From assembly GCF_000003605.2 (NCBI RefSeq), contig NW_003107092.1, forward strand, positions 124,458-165,199: 40,742 nucleotides of DNA. Direction: 5' to 3'. Positions 23,201 to 34,727 of the stretch are shown one piece after another. Source of the stretch: Saccoglossus kowalevskii. Its lineage: Eukaryota; Hemichordata; Enteropneusta; Harrimaniidae. The translations under genes and the position numbers were made by a program. Below the pieces are notes generated by a model, which did not search any database, was not told where the DNA came from, and saw only the letters and a list, made by a program, of their open reading frames with translations. Position 1 is the first letter of the stretch, and every line of letters starts with the position of its first letter.

Positions 23201-26200
23201 TCCATTTTTCCGACAAACCGAGTGACGCCAGTAATGTTGTTCTCGTTCGACCTCATCAAGGCATGAGTTGCGTACGGTTTAGCAACATAAAACATAACAA
23301 CTTTAAATAGATCATTTTGTCGCGGTTCTCGCGCTGGTGAATGTTAAATAAACATGCTATTGATTGGTGATAGGTTCAACTGCGTGATACAAGGAAATTG
23401 TGTACTGTTATCGACTTTTATATCCGATCCCATTTGACGTCGAACGTTTGTCTATGAGAGGAACCGTGCCATTAAATCAGAAATGGCGCACACAAAAAAA
23501 ACAGTAATAGGTGTTATGATGCTTCACGTACACGAGCTATCGGCATGACGTCATTGGTCATCGGCCATGTCAACTTATAAACATTATTGTCACACCTAAC
23601 AGTTATTAGTCGAGAGTTGTGAAAATTTGCTCGCTTTATTTGCTCGCATTAGAACGCAATTTTATTTTTCGCGCATCTACTCAAAATGGACGCATTTTGT
23701 TAGCACATTTACGCATTTAATTTGGACGCATGAGTTTCAGGGCGTCTTGTGAACAAAATTATAACGACTTCTGATTACATCAGTATCGTTATTTTATTTG
23801 TTTTACTAAGTGACATAGATCAGCTTTGTCAGATAGTTACTGATTTCTGTTAGCATACCATAAGAGTGTGTTATAGATGGTATTTAAGCCAAGTTTTCTT
23901 GAACGGTACAAGGTTTAGAAAATCGTACGAATTTATTTCATATAGAATTACATATAATCGCTCAGAGAATGTGAATCGAAATAAACTGACAATATTTTCT
24001 GAGTAAACGGTATACGGTAAACCAATTATGTTAATTGCCATTTATTTTCACTATTTCGATGTTTTGAGCAATTTTAAAATCAAGAATTTGGCAGGCAAAC
24101 AATGAGATTTATTGTAATTTCTTGTTTACGTGAATTAATATAGCAGATTTTACATATCGGTGAAAACCAGGGAACAATTAATGTGTTTACAGTACATGTT
24201 TTCGAGGGGTGTAGTATAGCCGATAAATCGCTAAATATTGCTACTGAGTATGAACTAAATGACTCTTATATGAACATTGATGTTATTCGTTTGATGTATA
24301 GACGGATAAACCGACGTAGAGGTGATTTACTGTTTCTGTCGTTAGTGTCGAAAATATATATCTCATGACAGATTAAGACAAATATTTAGTACACTTTCTA
24401 TTGATTTTTTACGGTCTGGTTTTAGACAACATGAAAGTAAAAATAAAACTATGAATTAAATGCAATTAAATAGTAACGAGGAATGTGCAATTCAATCACC
24501 ATTATTAGTGGTTTAAATACCTAGTATGATGGGAGGATATTGTATATATGATCAAAGAAATCCGTTAAAATATTTTACAAATAACACAATAAACAAAATC
24601 TCTTAGTATACCCTACAATCGATTGAGCGTGGCGATTTATTTCAACAAGACTTAATTAATGCATTACTGAATCGATTTGCGAAGAAAACGATACCGCTAG
24701 TTTTTAGGTTAATTGTGTCATGTCAGTATTCTCACGCAACATAGAGGCATTATTTATTTCTTTACCGTATTCAGTGAAACCGAATCTTTTGATTAATTTA
24801 AAAATTGAAAACGTTCCCTCCAATTGCGGAAAAAATAAATTAAAGAAAATACAAAGACGGTAATAATACAGTCATCCCGTTCCTTCGTCACATGTTTCTA
24901 TTACTAATAAACGATTGTTATTGCTCACCATTTCAATAAAATAATTATTAAAAAAATTGGTCAGAAATTCTTTCTATAGTCGTCATTATAATTATATTAC
25001 TAATAAAATAACATAAATGAGATCAAGCCTTCGTGGGGGGGATATATTTTAAATAACACCGTGTTCTGAGCTTTTTCCACTGTAAATATTGTTAACGATT
25101 CTCACAACCCACGCTTTATTACACCGCTAGATAATATTATTTAAAATTAATTGATTGATTGATTGATTGCGACAGTAAATGGTACAACCATTGTCAAGCT
25201 GTTGTTGCACCTGGTATGTTTTCAATCAAATGTGTCATCGTAATAGTGGTTAGTCCACTCATTAGAACAAACATCGCTCACAAATGTAGATTGTTTAATT
25301 AATTATTACAAATGTAAAGAATTAATGCTTGCAAAGTTAACTTAAACTGAACCAAGGAGGCAATTAATTCATTTATGTTCGCAATTACCATCCTCTGATA
25401 CCACATTATACGTCTCGTTAATCATTATTAAGCGACAGCTGATTTAATCACAGTGTAGACATTGTGTACATTTCACCGCAGCCTAAACTGGTAGTTTCAT
25501 GGACACTCACCTGAAAAGCCAACATTTTATTGTCCATAAAATACCACGTCATGTCAGCAGATATGGAGGAATATGATGAAGTGGGCTAGACGGTTAACAA
25601 TATATTGTTACGAAAAGCATTTCGAAACTTGACTGCATTTAATGTTTTTCGACCATATGCGAATATAGAGACAACGAATGTTGGGAGTATGCGATAACGG
25701 GTTTCGTCACATTCATTTGATTACAGATCCTGAATTGGCATCTGAACTTAGTAACACAAATATATTGGAATAACTGTCAGTGATAAAGTAAAATCGAGCT
25801 TCAATATTATGTGGTATAAATTTATAATGAAACTCTACTATCGTCTCAACGTGTGATAATTGATATGGGTCCCGCGTACACAAAACAGCCATGGATCAGT
25901 TGCTCATTCATTTTTTTAATATTTATTATTTCGAAATGTTCTTCGCTCTCTTGTCATATGTTTTTAGTTCTTTGTACTACCTGTAATCTATGGCAAATTA
26001 ATAAATACAAATACGATTATCATCTTGTGATTTCATAGAACAGCTGTTCAATTATAATCCTATGACGTCACACATTATGAATGTCAAACACGAAGTGACA
26101 ATGAAGCATGGTGTAAATATTGTTGTGGGCACACTGGTAGTGGGTCACTATGCACTAAATAAATATTGGAATATGTTAATGAACTGTAACTATGTCAAAC

Positions 26201-29200
26201 ATATTGTATAAGTATTACGAGCATGTAAAAGCAGTTATCGTGTTTGATATCATTACTCACGTTGTCAGTGAATGTCTCTCAGTATTCAAACTATAATCAG
26301 CGCTTTGTAATTCTGGTAGAAGTGTACAAAACTCTTCCCAAATTACCAATAATCTGTCTTTAAATGCAATCATACAAGAACCCCTGTTAAACGTAACAAT
26401 ATGTAGGCGATGCCTCGGTCAATAATGTTCGTGTTATCAAAACTGAATATTGACCAATACTGAGGTAACTATATAAACTAACATAAAATCAAAGGTTTGA
26501 GTATTTTTATGTAAACAACTAAGCATGCGCAAAAGCGAAATCGATTTCATTGGATTTTCATTATTTACTTAATGAGTTTTATTCACTACCACGTGATCGC
26601 GCTATGTCCAATCAACGCGGTGATCTTGAATACGGGGTATAATAAATTATATTCACAGGCACTGGACGATGTGCTCAGTAATCCGTGTACGTTGTCTTGC
26701 CCTACAACAACTTTCTGAAATGTTAGTTTAGGGATTAGTAGCATTAAACAGTTATGGAATAAGGTAGCTGAGGCGTCCACGAGAAGATAAGTAACCCTTC
26801 TGATTGATATTATTGACTGGCATATTACTATAGTGAACGTTGACCTTGATTAAATAAATACTCCGATGTTTATCTAGCGACTATTGATAGATTAATCAGA
26901 ACATTTATCTCTACATTTTTGAAGATTATGTGATTTCTGTTCTATTCAGTCACACCTGGAAAATAATAAACACAGCTTCAAGAAGTATTCAATATGGTTC
27001 ACAATAAGTTCGAAAGAAACAGAAGCATGTGTATATGTCTATGTATATATTAATAACATTATTCGACCATCAAATTTGTTCGAATAGTTTTAACATTCAA
27101 GAATTGGAGTTCACTGACATGTATGGAAGCCACTGGAGAATTATTTTCCTGCCAGTGGTGTGGGAGTAGAAAAGGGGTGATTGAATAAATTGTGCATGAT
27201 ATTACTCTAACATGGCCAAACTATGTTAACAGACGAACTACAGGTTTCACTGCCAAGTGATCTGTATGTGTGCTGATAATAACAGCGTTAGGAATGATAG
27301 CACATTGTTATTTGATAAGATTTGTTTCAGATTTGATCATGGGGCGTGAAAATGGAAATATAAACAACAGGTTAATATCCATCTAAAAAACGATTACAAC
27401 AGTAGAGAACACTAAAGGTAATCGAACAATTAAAAAAAATCACTAGGCAAGGACAAAATCACAAATAAAATAATAATGTATTTACAGTCTGTATCAATTG
27501 AGTAAAAATATATAATATATATAACAATACTACCAGTAATTATTGAGAATACACTCTTCAAGTTGTCTAGCAAACTATCTACATCTGTATTAAATAGCAG
27601 TTTACACATGTATGCTGATGTTACTTTATGAGGAACGAATGTCAGGACAGGTTCCCACCTGGCTATACAACACACAAAATGATTTGACAATATTTGATAA
27701 ATACATTAACTACAAAACAAAAACGTACAAATGTCTTTGATAGCAGGTCGCGTGAAGGATTGTATTATATTGTATTACAAGTTATCAAGCAAATAACTAT
27801 AGTTATTTGATCGTAGCTAAAAAAAACTGCAGGTAAAGTATAACCGAAACACGATCATCTGGTCTATGTGTTGCCAACGTCCTGTGTAATTCGCATGTTC
27901 TTAGCGTTATTGGGAGATTGTTATCAGTTAGGTGGGTCACAGTTCCGCCAACACAGCGCTAGCTAGTGTTTAAAACGGTGTTTTCAATGGTCCAGGTAAT
28001 TAAAAATACAGTAGCAAATTAGCCGCCAGATAATTCCTATTGCAAACATTGGTAGGACATATCAATTACCGTATTCGTATATATCTAAGCTTTCGTGTGA
28101 GGGGTATGTGTTATAGTAGCCAGCTTAGAAATCAATTTGTTTGTTAGATATAAATTTGCAACACGTTTTACCCCTGTTTTTATTTGTTACATGTTGATGA
28201 CCTTGTGTAAAAACAAAGGAAGGTTTACAGAACAGTTTCAATAATGATGGTCAAAAATTGGTATAAATATGTAACAAAAATGGACACAAACTAGTAAAAA
28301 TTGAAATGAAATATTTAACAAACATTATGACCCATATAAAAAAAACTGAAATATATGAAAACTGAGAATTATTGATTTATTTATAAACTACTATTACGAG
28401 AATTATTGATGACAACCTAATGATAGCCTGACTGTTATCGACTCCGTGACGTCCACGCGATGTCATTTGAAAATGTTTGATTACAACTGTTCCAAGAGGA
28501 ATTTGGATTATAACACGATCTAAGTTCTACTTTAAGCCAATAAATTCCCCTTTGTGTTTAGTGTTGAGCTCCTTTGCAAATAATCTGCCCCAAAAGCAAA
28601 TATTCTGTTCTTGTCCAGAGAAGAAACCGCTAACATGTTATTGCGAGAAAAACGTGATAACCCGATGGATTATTTACGTTATTACATGTTATATTAGGTT
28701 TTTAAAAAGTACACCAAATGTTCTATTCCATTGATTTAGCTCTTGAGATAATTTGAGAAATTTGATAATAGATGCGCTTGCACTGAATTGAAAAAAACGA
28801 GCACGTTTCTTATGGATTAAAAACTAGGTGTAAGCATGAATGTTTATATGGTGTCCTTGTATATTCATATGATCTGTTTGTGTTCTCATATTTGTAGTGC
28901 CAGTGAAGAGCACGTGAATTTTCCAACAGTTGTAGCAGACTCAATGACTACGTTGGTTCAATACGACGGTAATATAACGGTGTGTTCTGCGCATATTTAT
29001 GAGATACCCTGCAAAATGGACATTGTTGATTTCCCGTTTGATGTGCAGTCATGTGACATGGCAGTTGGAACGTGGGTACACACCGTACAACAACTCGATT
29101 ACTACGTCACGTTCGATTCTATACAGCAAGAAGGTTTCCTACGTAATACGGAATGGAGTATAGACGGATCGAGTGCGACTCGGTACACGGCGGACTTCAT

Positions 29201-30026
29201 TGTGTTTCCTGGCACGTATTCTTACGTGACCTTTACTTTGTTTATGCGACGCAAACCTCTTTATTACGTTATTAACCTTATTTTGCCGTGCGTTCTGTTC
29301 TCGCTTCTGACCGTCACTGTATTTTTTCTCCCGCCTAACTCAGCTGACCGCATCACAATGGGTGTATCCATCCTCCTGACTCTTTTTGTATTCAACCTCC
29401 TCGTTGCTGATATCATGCCGGCAACGTCAGAAAACGTACCCGGTCTATCACTATATCTCTTACTGAATATGGCCAGTGTTGTCAGCGCCATCGTCATCTC
29501 TGCTGCCTTGTTGTCGCTGTACCATAAAACTGGCAATGTTTCCTCATTCGTGAAACTTATCTTCATCGACCATTTGGCGAAAGCTGTCTTCGTGAAAACC
29601 AAGCCGAGGCTCGAACGCAGAAACAGTAACATTTCTCCAAATACCATCTCTGCCTCGCTGAGGGCGCACCGAAATTCGTTCGAAAATTTCGTCTTCGAAA
29701 CGAACGAAATCGACGAGATTAAAATAATTGGACGAACACGATCGGCATCTCAACAAAGCCCCCGTACGCATTCGCCGGGTTTGAAGCAATGCGATGACGC
29801 AATATCGAGGAACTCGCGATTCTTGATTGACGTCATTCGAAGACTTGACGTCATCATTGGCCAACACAGGAAGTTATTTCAAAGCCAAGGTCACGACTCC
29901 TCTCGACCAATGGACATTGATGAATTTGGCGAATACCAGATACTTGCAAATGTTATAAATCGCTTGTTTTTTATTGTGTTTTTAATATTCTACCTAACAG
30001 GTACGTTTTATATATTTTTAATGTAG
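17212..30026 (+). CDS. nAChR-like non-alpha subunit, gene B (complete)
   Basis: Full model 17212-17269, 17646-17785, 19369-19413, 19735-19844 and 28898-30026, 493 codons, a normal length for the family. Signal peptide 1-19 or so; loop D Trp78 (TWLYQ); W-x-D-x-x-L-x-W at 83-90; loop A WYPDTAIY with Tyr116; Cys-loop Cys156-Cys170 with FPFD; loop B Trp177; M1 about 241-262; M2 269-289; M3 about 300-324; M4 in the last 30 residues. Loop C (from EWSIDGSSATRY) lacks the adjacent Cys pair, so it is a non-alpha subunit. M2 has Asp at -1', Arg at 0', Thr at 2' and Leu at 9', fitting a cation channel. Sequons at NIS and NIT. Intron 4 is 9 kb. Same orientation and splice phases as gene A. No orthologue or ligand assigned. 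Confidence 0.95.
17270..17645 (+). other. Gene B intron 1
   Basis: 376-bp intron, gtaagt to gattccag. An open frame runs from exon 1 through the donor to 17514, but it has no family features and splicing fits far better. Confidence 0.8.
17646..17785 (+). CDS. Gene B exon 2: N-terminal extracellular domain
   Basis: Acceptor gattccag, donor gtaagc. It encodes EFISVSVEEKLRNELFASYD, then RTVRASNISG and a strand ending LSVTQLLDV. This is the usual nAChR N-terminal helix and first strands. The usual RP after the helix is replaced by RA here. N-I-S is a sequon. Confidence 0.93.
17786..19368 (+). other. Gene B intron 2
   Basis: About 1.6 kb, AT-rich, with no gene or transposon protein recognised. 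An isolated TTCAGCACC at 18680-18688 is only half of an RE1 site. Confidence 0.65.
19369..19413 (+). CDS. Gene B exon 3: 45-bp loop D exon
   Basis: Acceptor ctattattag, donor gtaagt, 45 bp, phase 0/0. It encodes DEKRQVITLSTWLYQ. Same size and position as gene A exon 3, with the conserved loop D Trp. Confidence 0.95.
19735..19844 (+). CDS. Gene B exon 4: loop A exon
   Basis: Acceptor tgattag, donor gtgggt, 110 bp, leaving phase 2. It encodes IWKDYRLHWEPSDYEGIHSI, then a strand and DVWYPDTAIYT. The classic W-x-D-x-x-L-x-W-x-P-x-x-Y-x-G-I block is intact, and the loop A Tyr is kept. Confidence 0.96.
21300..21328. repeat. Perfect AT-rich palindrome
   Basis: Arms AATTCAATTTATA (21300-21312) and TATAAATTGAATT (21316-21328) pair perfectly around a 3-base spacer. 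It is a small cruciform-capable sequence with no known function. A perfect 14-bp tandem duplication, TGGCGGTCTTTTTA, lies just upstream at 21231-21258. Confidence 0.7.
22431..22631. promoter_or_regulatory. Promoter-like patch inside gene B intron 4
   Basis: ACTTCCGGT (22431-22439) matches an ETS site. GGCGCCGCCG follows nearby. On the minus strand, CAAGATGGCGCC (complement of 22620-22631) resembles both a YY1 site and the TISU start element. From that ATG a minus-strand frame of 42 codons runs to 22499 (MAPRMISVLLLIKMARNTIQ...), with no family I recognise and no clear splice donor. It could be a small antisense promoter, a transposon end, or chance. Confidence 0.3.
23077..23153. repeat. G run and C run in inverted arrangement
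   Basis: Ten G at 23077-23086 and eight C at 23146-23153, about 60 bp apart, flanking a short mixed sequence. Probably a fragment of a dispersed repeat. Such homopolymers also attract assembly errors. Confidence 0.45.
25151..25169. repeat. (TGAT)n microsatellite
   Basis: Short run of about five TGAT units in gene B intron 4. Confidence 0.8.
26410..26426 (-). repeat. Dispersed repeat piece, inverted copy
   Basis: ATGCCTCGGTCAATAAT is the exact reverse complement of 36607-36623. A looser related block (TATTGACCAATACTGAGG) follows at about 26448, suggesting remains of a palindromic element. Confidence 0.5.
28898..30026 (+). CDS. Gene B exon 5: Cys-loop to M4 and stop
   Basis: Acceptor catatttgtag; the first base completes a Ser codon, then ASEEHVNFP. 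Unlike gene A, this one exon carries everything to the end: Cys-loop CKMDIVDFPFDVQSC, loop B GTWVH, M1 (LYYVINLILPCV), M2 (DRITMGVSILLTLFVF), M3, a Ser- and Arg-rich cytoplasmic loop, an MA-like helix (SRFLIDVIRRL...), and M4 (YQILANVINRLFFIVF onward) to TAG at 30024-30026. The frame is also open upstream to an ATG at 28836, inside the intron. Confidence 0.96.
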
Positions 30027-30561
30027 TTCAAAAACACTCGTTGACCAACCATATATTTGGCGCACTATATGCTCGCCATGTGGTCTCGGCTCAATCATAA
30101 TATATTCAATTTATTTAAATTGACTTACTTCCACTGTTCATTCAATGTGCCCGCATAACTAAATCGATTGATTTTTATATCGAACATTTTACGTGGGGTA
30201 TTTATTAAACATAATAATTGGTAGATATTAGTGATGAATAATTGCATGTTAAGAAAAAGACCACAACGTGAACGATTTACTGTATTACTCGCATTCAATA
30301 TAAATGATTTACATGATATATGTATTCAATTACTAGATGTAAATGTAAATTTACATGTGTGTCAGTATTGTCTAGTAATTGTATTGAATATATTTCTGTA
30401 TTTACCATTTCCGTACTATAAGTTACGTAATTTGGTATGTGAATAGAACAGTGTCGAGTTATATATTTATTAATGATGTATTCATAATCTAAATAGATTC
30501 CATGTTTGCCATTTCGTCTGTCCTGAAACATGTTACTTGATCTGTTTCGTTGTTGCATATA

Positions 30562-30567
30562 AATAAA
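30562..30567 (+). terminator. Possible polyadenylation signal of gene B
   Basis: AATAAA, about 540 bases past the stop. An earlier ATTAAA is at 30204-30209. Both are common by chance in this AT-rich DNA, so the true 3' end is uncertain. Confidence 0.35.
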
Positions 30568-31109
30568 ATAGAGGTACTTCACAATCGCTCAGTATGTAAA
30601 AAGCACGATTTAAATCATTAATATATAATTTTACGCACAACTGTGAACAGGTTACCGTGGAAACAAGAGTTATGTCACGACGACACTGCTTCTAAGATAA
30701 GATAATCATACGTATTTAGTCAATTGTGAAATGTTACTTAAAAGTATATTCATTAGAATTAAACGTCATCTACCTTACTGGATATCGTTTATATTTATGT
30801 TGGATGTCACGGTATGCTGACAGATTACGCATTATACAAAAGTACGATCGGCATTGAACATGGCTATCATTTTCGTATACAATGTAGACTTGCATACAGT
30901 CTCTTGTTTATTTTTTGGTGTTTTTTTTTCAATAGTCTAAGAATAAAATATCATGGCAGTGTGTGAATAGCAAAATCAAATATGACAAATTAGCATGCAA
31001 TTTAAAAGCGTACACAGTTTTCTACACATGGAAACCATGTATGTTAAAATCATCGTTTGATTAAGTGTATCAACTATTTTGATTATGGAATACATCATTT
31101 ATGTACGTC

Positions 31110-31326
31110 GCGCCCTCTAGTAATAAAGCGCCCTCCGATAACGCGGCGTCAAAATGGAAGAAAACTGTTTTTAGTTGTACTTTCGTTCAAATTTCAAATA
31201 TAGCAAAATCTTTTTAAAGCCTAATCTTCATTGACAAATAAAAAGATATAGACGATTTGAACGGCATTCGTCGCACACATTTACGTTACGTTTCATCCAT
31301 TGAAGCACTTCGGCACTAGAGGGCGC
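31110..31326. promoter_or_regulatory. Inverted pair of CTCF-like sites
   Basis: GCGCCCTCTAGT at 31110-31121 is the exact reverse complement of ACTAGAGGGCGC at 31315-31326. The right copy in context (GCACTAGAGGGCGC) matches the CTCF core CCASYAGRKGGCRS at all but the first base; the left copy is a looser match on the minus strand. The two point away from each other. Alternatives are terminal repeats of a small element, or chance. Confidence 0.4.
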
Positions 31327-31979
31327 CATTTATAGGAAAGGTTTTTGTGACGGACCTCCACTGCAAAACAGTTGTGTGGATGTAAAATGAATTACAATCG
31401 TGGCTATGTAACAAAATATATGTGGTATAAAACCTTAAAAAATACTATGAATTATCCTGGAAAAAACAGCGATTATCTCATTGACACAGTATAAGGTGAA
31501 CGAGAAACGTGAGGGTTGTATGAATAACACTGACTACGTGTTCGACCTCGGTGAGAATACTTGACATGTGAGTAATCGCGAACAGAAACATGTGGTTTCA
31601 TTCATTTCATATGCACTCAGACGTGGTTATCACTCATCTTGTTGCCACACAAGTTACAATTAAGAATAGGTTTCAAATTGCAACAGAAGCTCAAACGCGT
31701 CGTAATCTGCGCCATATTACTTCTGCGTGACAGTTAATCTTACTTCGGACTAAGAAAGTGGATACACATAATAAAACGCTTAAAGCCTTTTAAACTTTGC
31801 TGTTTATAAAAAAAATCCCGACAATATATAGTAGAAAGAAATTAGCCTGATTTGTCAGTTTCCAGTGTGTTGCATACCATCATCGAACAATATTTGACGT
31901 CTGAATAAATAGAATTGCTAATAACTATTAATATATTACGTGAACATCTGTAACGTATTGAAATTATGTAGGGTTTTTT

Positions 31980-32050
31980 CTAGACTGGCGCAGTCGGGAC
32001 GATTAATTTGTTTTTGTAGTTCAAATAAAATACAGACTGCGCCAGTCTAG
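31980..32050. repeat. 71-bp element with perfect 16-bp inverted ends
   Basis: CTAGACTGGCGCAGTC (31980-31995) and GACTGCGCCAGTCTAG (32035-32050) are perfect inverted repeats around a 39-base AT-rich centre. Looks like a miniature fold-back element or a hairpin. No open frame inside. Confidence 0.75.
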
Positions 32051-33724
32051 GCTTTTTCGTAATTCCTATCATATAATACTGTTAGAATGTCGTAATGATT
32101 GGATGCTGGACATTTACTGAGACTTAAATACAATCTCGTATGTTTCAATTAGGAAAAAGAAACTTTAGGAATCGAGGTCATCCACTCAAATTGAGATTAT
32201 TCCAGAGATTGTTCTACTTATTATTTAATGATAAAATGTTTAGTGTGCCATCATACAATCGACAATACAATCTGACACAAGATTACGCTTCATCGGGAAA
32301 ACAATCGATCATCCTCTGCCAAAAACTGGGGACAAGGCAAAGAGGCAGCTGTAATATATAGTTACGTTACAAACTGGCAGATAAAGGGCAAACCGTATTT
32401 ATGTTTAATTGTCGTATTTATTATTGTCTACATATTCCAAATTGTTATATTTATACCCATTTAATAAGTGTCTATTTGATACATGGATTCTATTTACTAT
32501 AGTACAACAGCTGTTCACCCTGCATGATAGAATGTAGAGCAATTCACGTTTTCGAGGCCACTTCAAGGAATACGCTTTCCCTGCTTTCGAAGGAGTAGAA
32601 ATTATTATGTTTCAGAATCGCAATTACTTGAGTTCACATATTTTAAGTGTGATTGCCTATTTTGCAGTTCATGAAGCAGTCGTGTTTATGTGCCAATCAA
32701 ACATTTTCAGAAAAATCGAACGATTATATCGGCAAGGAATCAAATAGTTTATCGACCACATAAGATATAGATTCCTTATTTACGCTATAATGAAAACCTT
32801 TAAAACTAGGTCTTCGAATACAAATAACGAGTCTTTAACTAAGAATTTTGACAGAAATGACATAACTAGTTTTCAAAATTAAAACTTAAACAGTAGCATC
32901 ACACAATCAAAACGACCTCACTGAAATATACAACTTTGTGAAATTGATCTCAATGTGGCATTTCAAAATTTGTATTAGTCTATCGTCATGTAAGTAAACA
33001 CAAATGGAATAAAGACATTGAAGATATTGATATTTATACTCTCGCATAGATACATTATAGTGATGATATGAACTCAAAATATGGTACTCTGGGTTGGGTA
33101 TTTAGGTAATGAGGCCCCGTCCGCTATAGATACTTCCAAAAGAGTTTTCTCCCAAATGGATTTGTTTTATTTCAGCCTTTAGTCTGGAAAAGGTCTATGT
33201 TCAGCATCTATCAGTGAAAATAATCCTTGAGGATCCGCCAAAATATGTCCTTCAACAACCATTATTACTGGTAGGAAATTGATTAGCACTATACAATACA
33301 AGTGAATAAACAATCTAGTCCGCATATCCGTTTACGTATTTGTCTGGAAAGGAATAGGGGTTCACTGCAGGTACTAATGTAGTTAGTACTCTGGTTTAAT
33401 AGTAACCCCGGGACGAGATTTGAGTTTCACGAGGAAACAGTACGCACTCAATGAAGACACTCTCGTGTAACATACTACATAAGAATGTGCCATATGCACG
33501 TAGCCTATGCCATGATATTTAACACTATAATTTGAAAGGCTGTGGGATACCTACAGACAAAAAAGACTATTCTTAACGGGTGTCGAATCTCACATAAACA
33601 GAACGAGTCAATAGGCGAGCATTCTGACTTATCAAATGCAGAATCGCCTCAGAATAAATATGGCACTGTGAAGGGGTCATTATTGATATCGTCAGCATGT
33701 GATTGAATACAATAGAATAGAATG

Positions 33725-33854
33725 AGGTTATTACGAGGACACTGCAAAGTATGCACGAAGACAGTACAGCGGGAGTATCGACCGAAGTGCAGCGGAGGTC
33801 GGTGCGACCGCGTACTGTCTGAGACCATATTTTGCAGTATCCTCGTAATAACCT
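33725..33854. repeat. 130-bp fold-back element
   Basis: Arms 33725-33767 and 33812-33854 (43 bases each) pair at 37 of 43 positions, starting AGGTTATTACGAGGA and ending TCCTCGTAATAACCT. The 44-base centre is clearly richer in G and C than its surroundings. It fits a MITE-like palindrome, or a locus whose transcript would fold into a long hairpin. No clear target-site duplication. Confidence 0.8.
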
Positions 33855-34648
33855 ATTATTATACATCTTTTCCTCCCAGGAATACATCTTGGGAATGCCG
33901 AATAGTTTAGAACAGATTTGGCGAACTTCTTTGTGTAGGATCCGATCGAACTCTGTGGGCAGCCATGTTTGTGTTTGTATTAGAGGACGCTTACGCACGC
34001 AATCGTTCCATATTTGGGATTCGCGTTTCCTAATATGGTAGGATTAAAATATCCAGTGCAATACCGCAAAATTACAGCACGCTGTAACTTATGGCGTTAA
34101 GGTGACAGATGCATAATAATATTCTATCATTTGATGAGGTATGGTAATGACGTAACATATTGTCCAAATTTGAGCAATGACAAAGATTTGACATTGGAGT
34201 CGAAACTGTTGTTCCCGCAACTTAAAGAAACATATATATAAAGTAATTCGTATGTTACGTAATGCGTCTATCTGAAAATCAAACGTATATGGTCAGCTGC
34301 AACACAAGTTGTGAAGTTGCTGAATTTACAAATCAGGGGTATATCAAGTAGTAATAATCAATGTCATATTTGTTGGGTTTATTTCGTTACAACAATAATA
34401 ACTCACAACGATGTACATCCATGTCGCACTTTTATGATGAGCAACTCCTGTCCCCTCCAAATATAAATGGAATGATCCAGCGAGCCAGATGATCACGTGT
34501 CGACAATCGATCCTTTCTCATAAAGAGTGCATTGCGCAACTACTAGTTGCTCTCCAGAAGAATACCCCGGTGACTACTTTGCAATATGTGAAATAACCGT
34601 GATGTTGTCATGGTAACGTATGATTTCAACTGACCACTAGTGTGAACA

Positions 34649-34727
34649 ATGGCGACAGAATACATAAGGAATGTTGCTAGGATTGTGACAGTTGCCGTTT
34701 GCATTCTCTGCTGTCTAACGGTTAACG
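34649..34727 (+). CDS. Probable exon 1 (signal peptide) of a third receptor gene, gene C
   Basis: ATG in a good initiation context (A at -3, G at +4) opens MATEYIRNVARIVTVAVCIL, then CCLTVN and a split G codon at a perfect gtaagt donor. A short charged start, a hydrophobic core and a phase-1 end match gene B exon 1. It sits 4.6 kb downstream of gene B on the same strand, where a third tandem member would be expected. No exon 2-4 was found before the window end, so membership in the receptor family is inferred from position and phase only. Confidence 0.5.

Larger units (their letters stand above)
19845..28897 (+). other. Gene B intron 4 (9 kb)
   Basis: The longest intron in the window. It holds AT-rich sequence, an AT palindrome (21300-21328), a GC-richer promoter-like patch (about 22400-22760), G and C runs near 23077-23153, a short TGAT microsatellite near 25151 and a piece of a dispersed repeat at 26410-26426. 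I found no receptor exon and no recognisable transposase in it. Confidence 0.6.
30027..34648. other. Intergenic region between genes B and C
   Basis: No protein-coding gene recognised. It holds the gene B 3' end, a pair of CTCF-like 12-mers, a 71-bp palindrome and a 130-bp fold-back element (separate entries). A 141-codon minus-strand frame at 33573-33998 runs through the fold-back element and shows no domain I know; I do not call it a gene. Confidence 0.55.

Noticed and set aside
29264-29867. Two minus-strand open frames of 127 and 107 codons under gene B exon 5
   Set aside because: They are antisense to a confident receptor exon and show no domain of their own.
33573-33998. 141-codon minus-strand open frame
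   Set aside because: It runs through the fold-back element and has no recognisable domain or splice context; open by chance.
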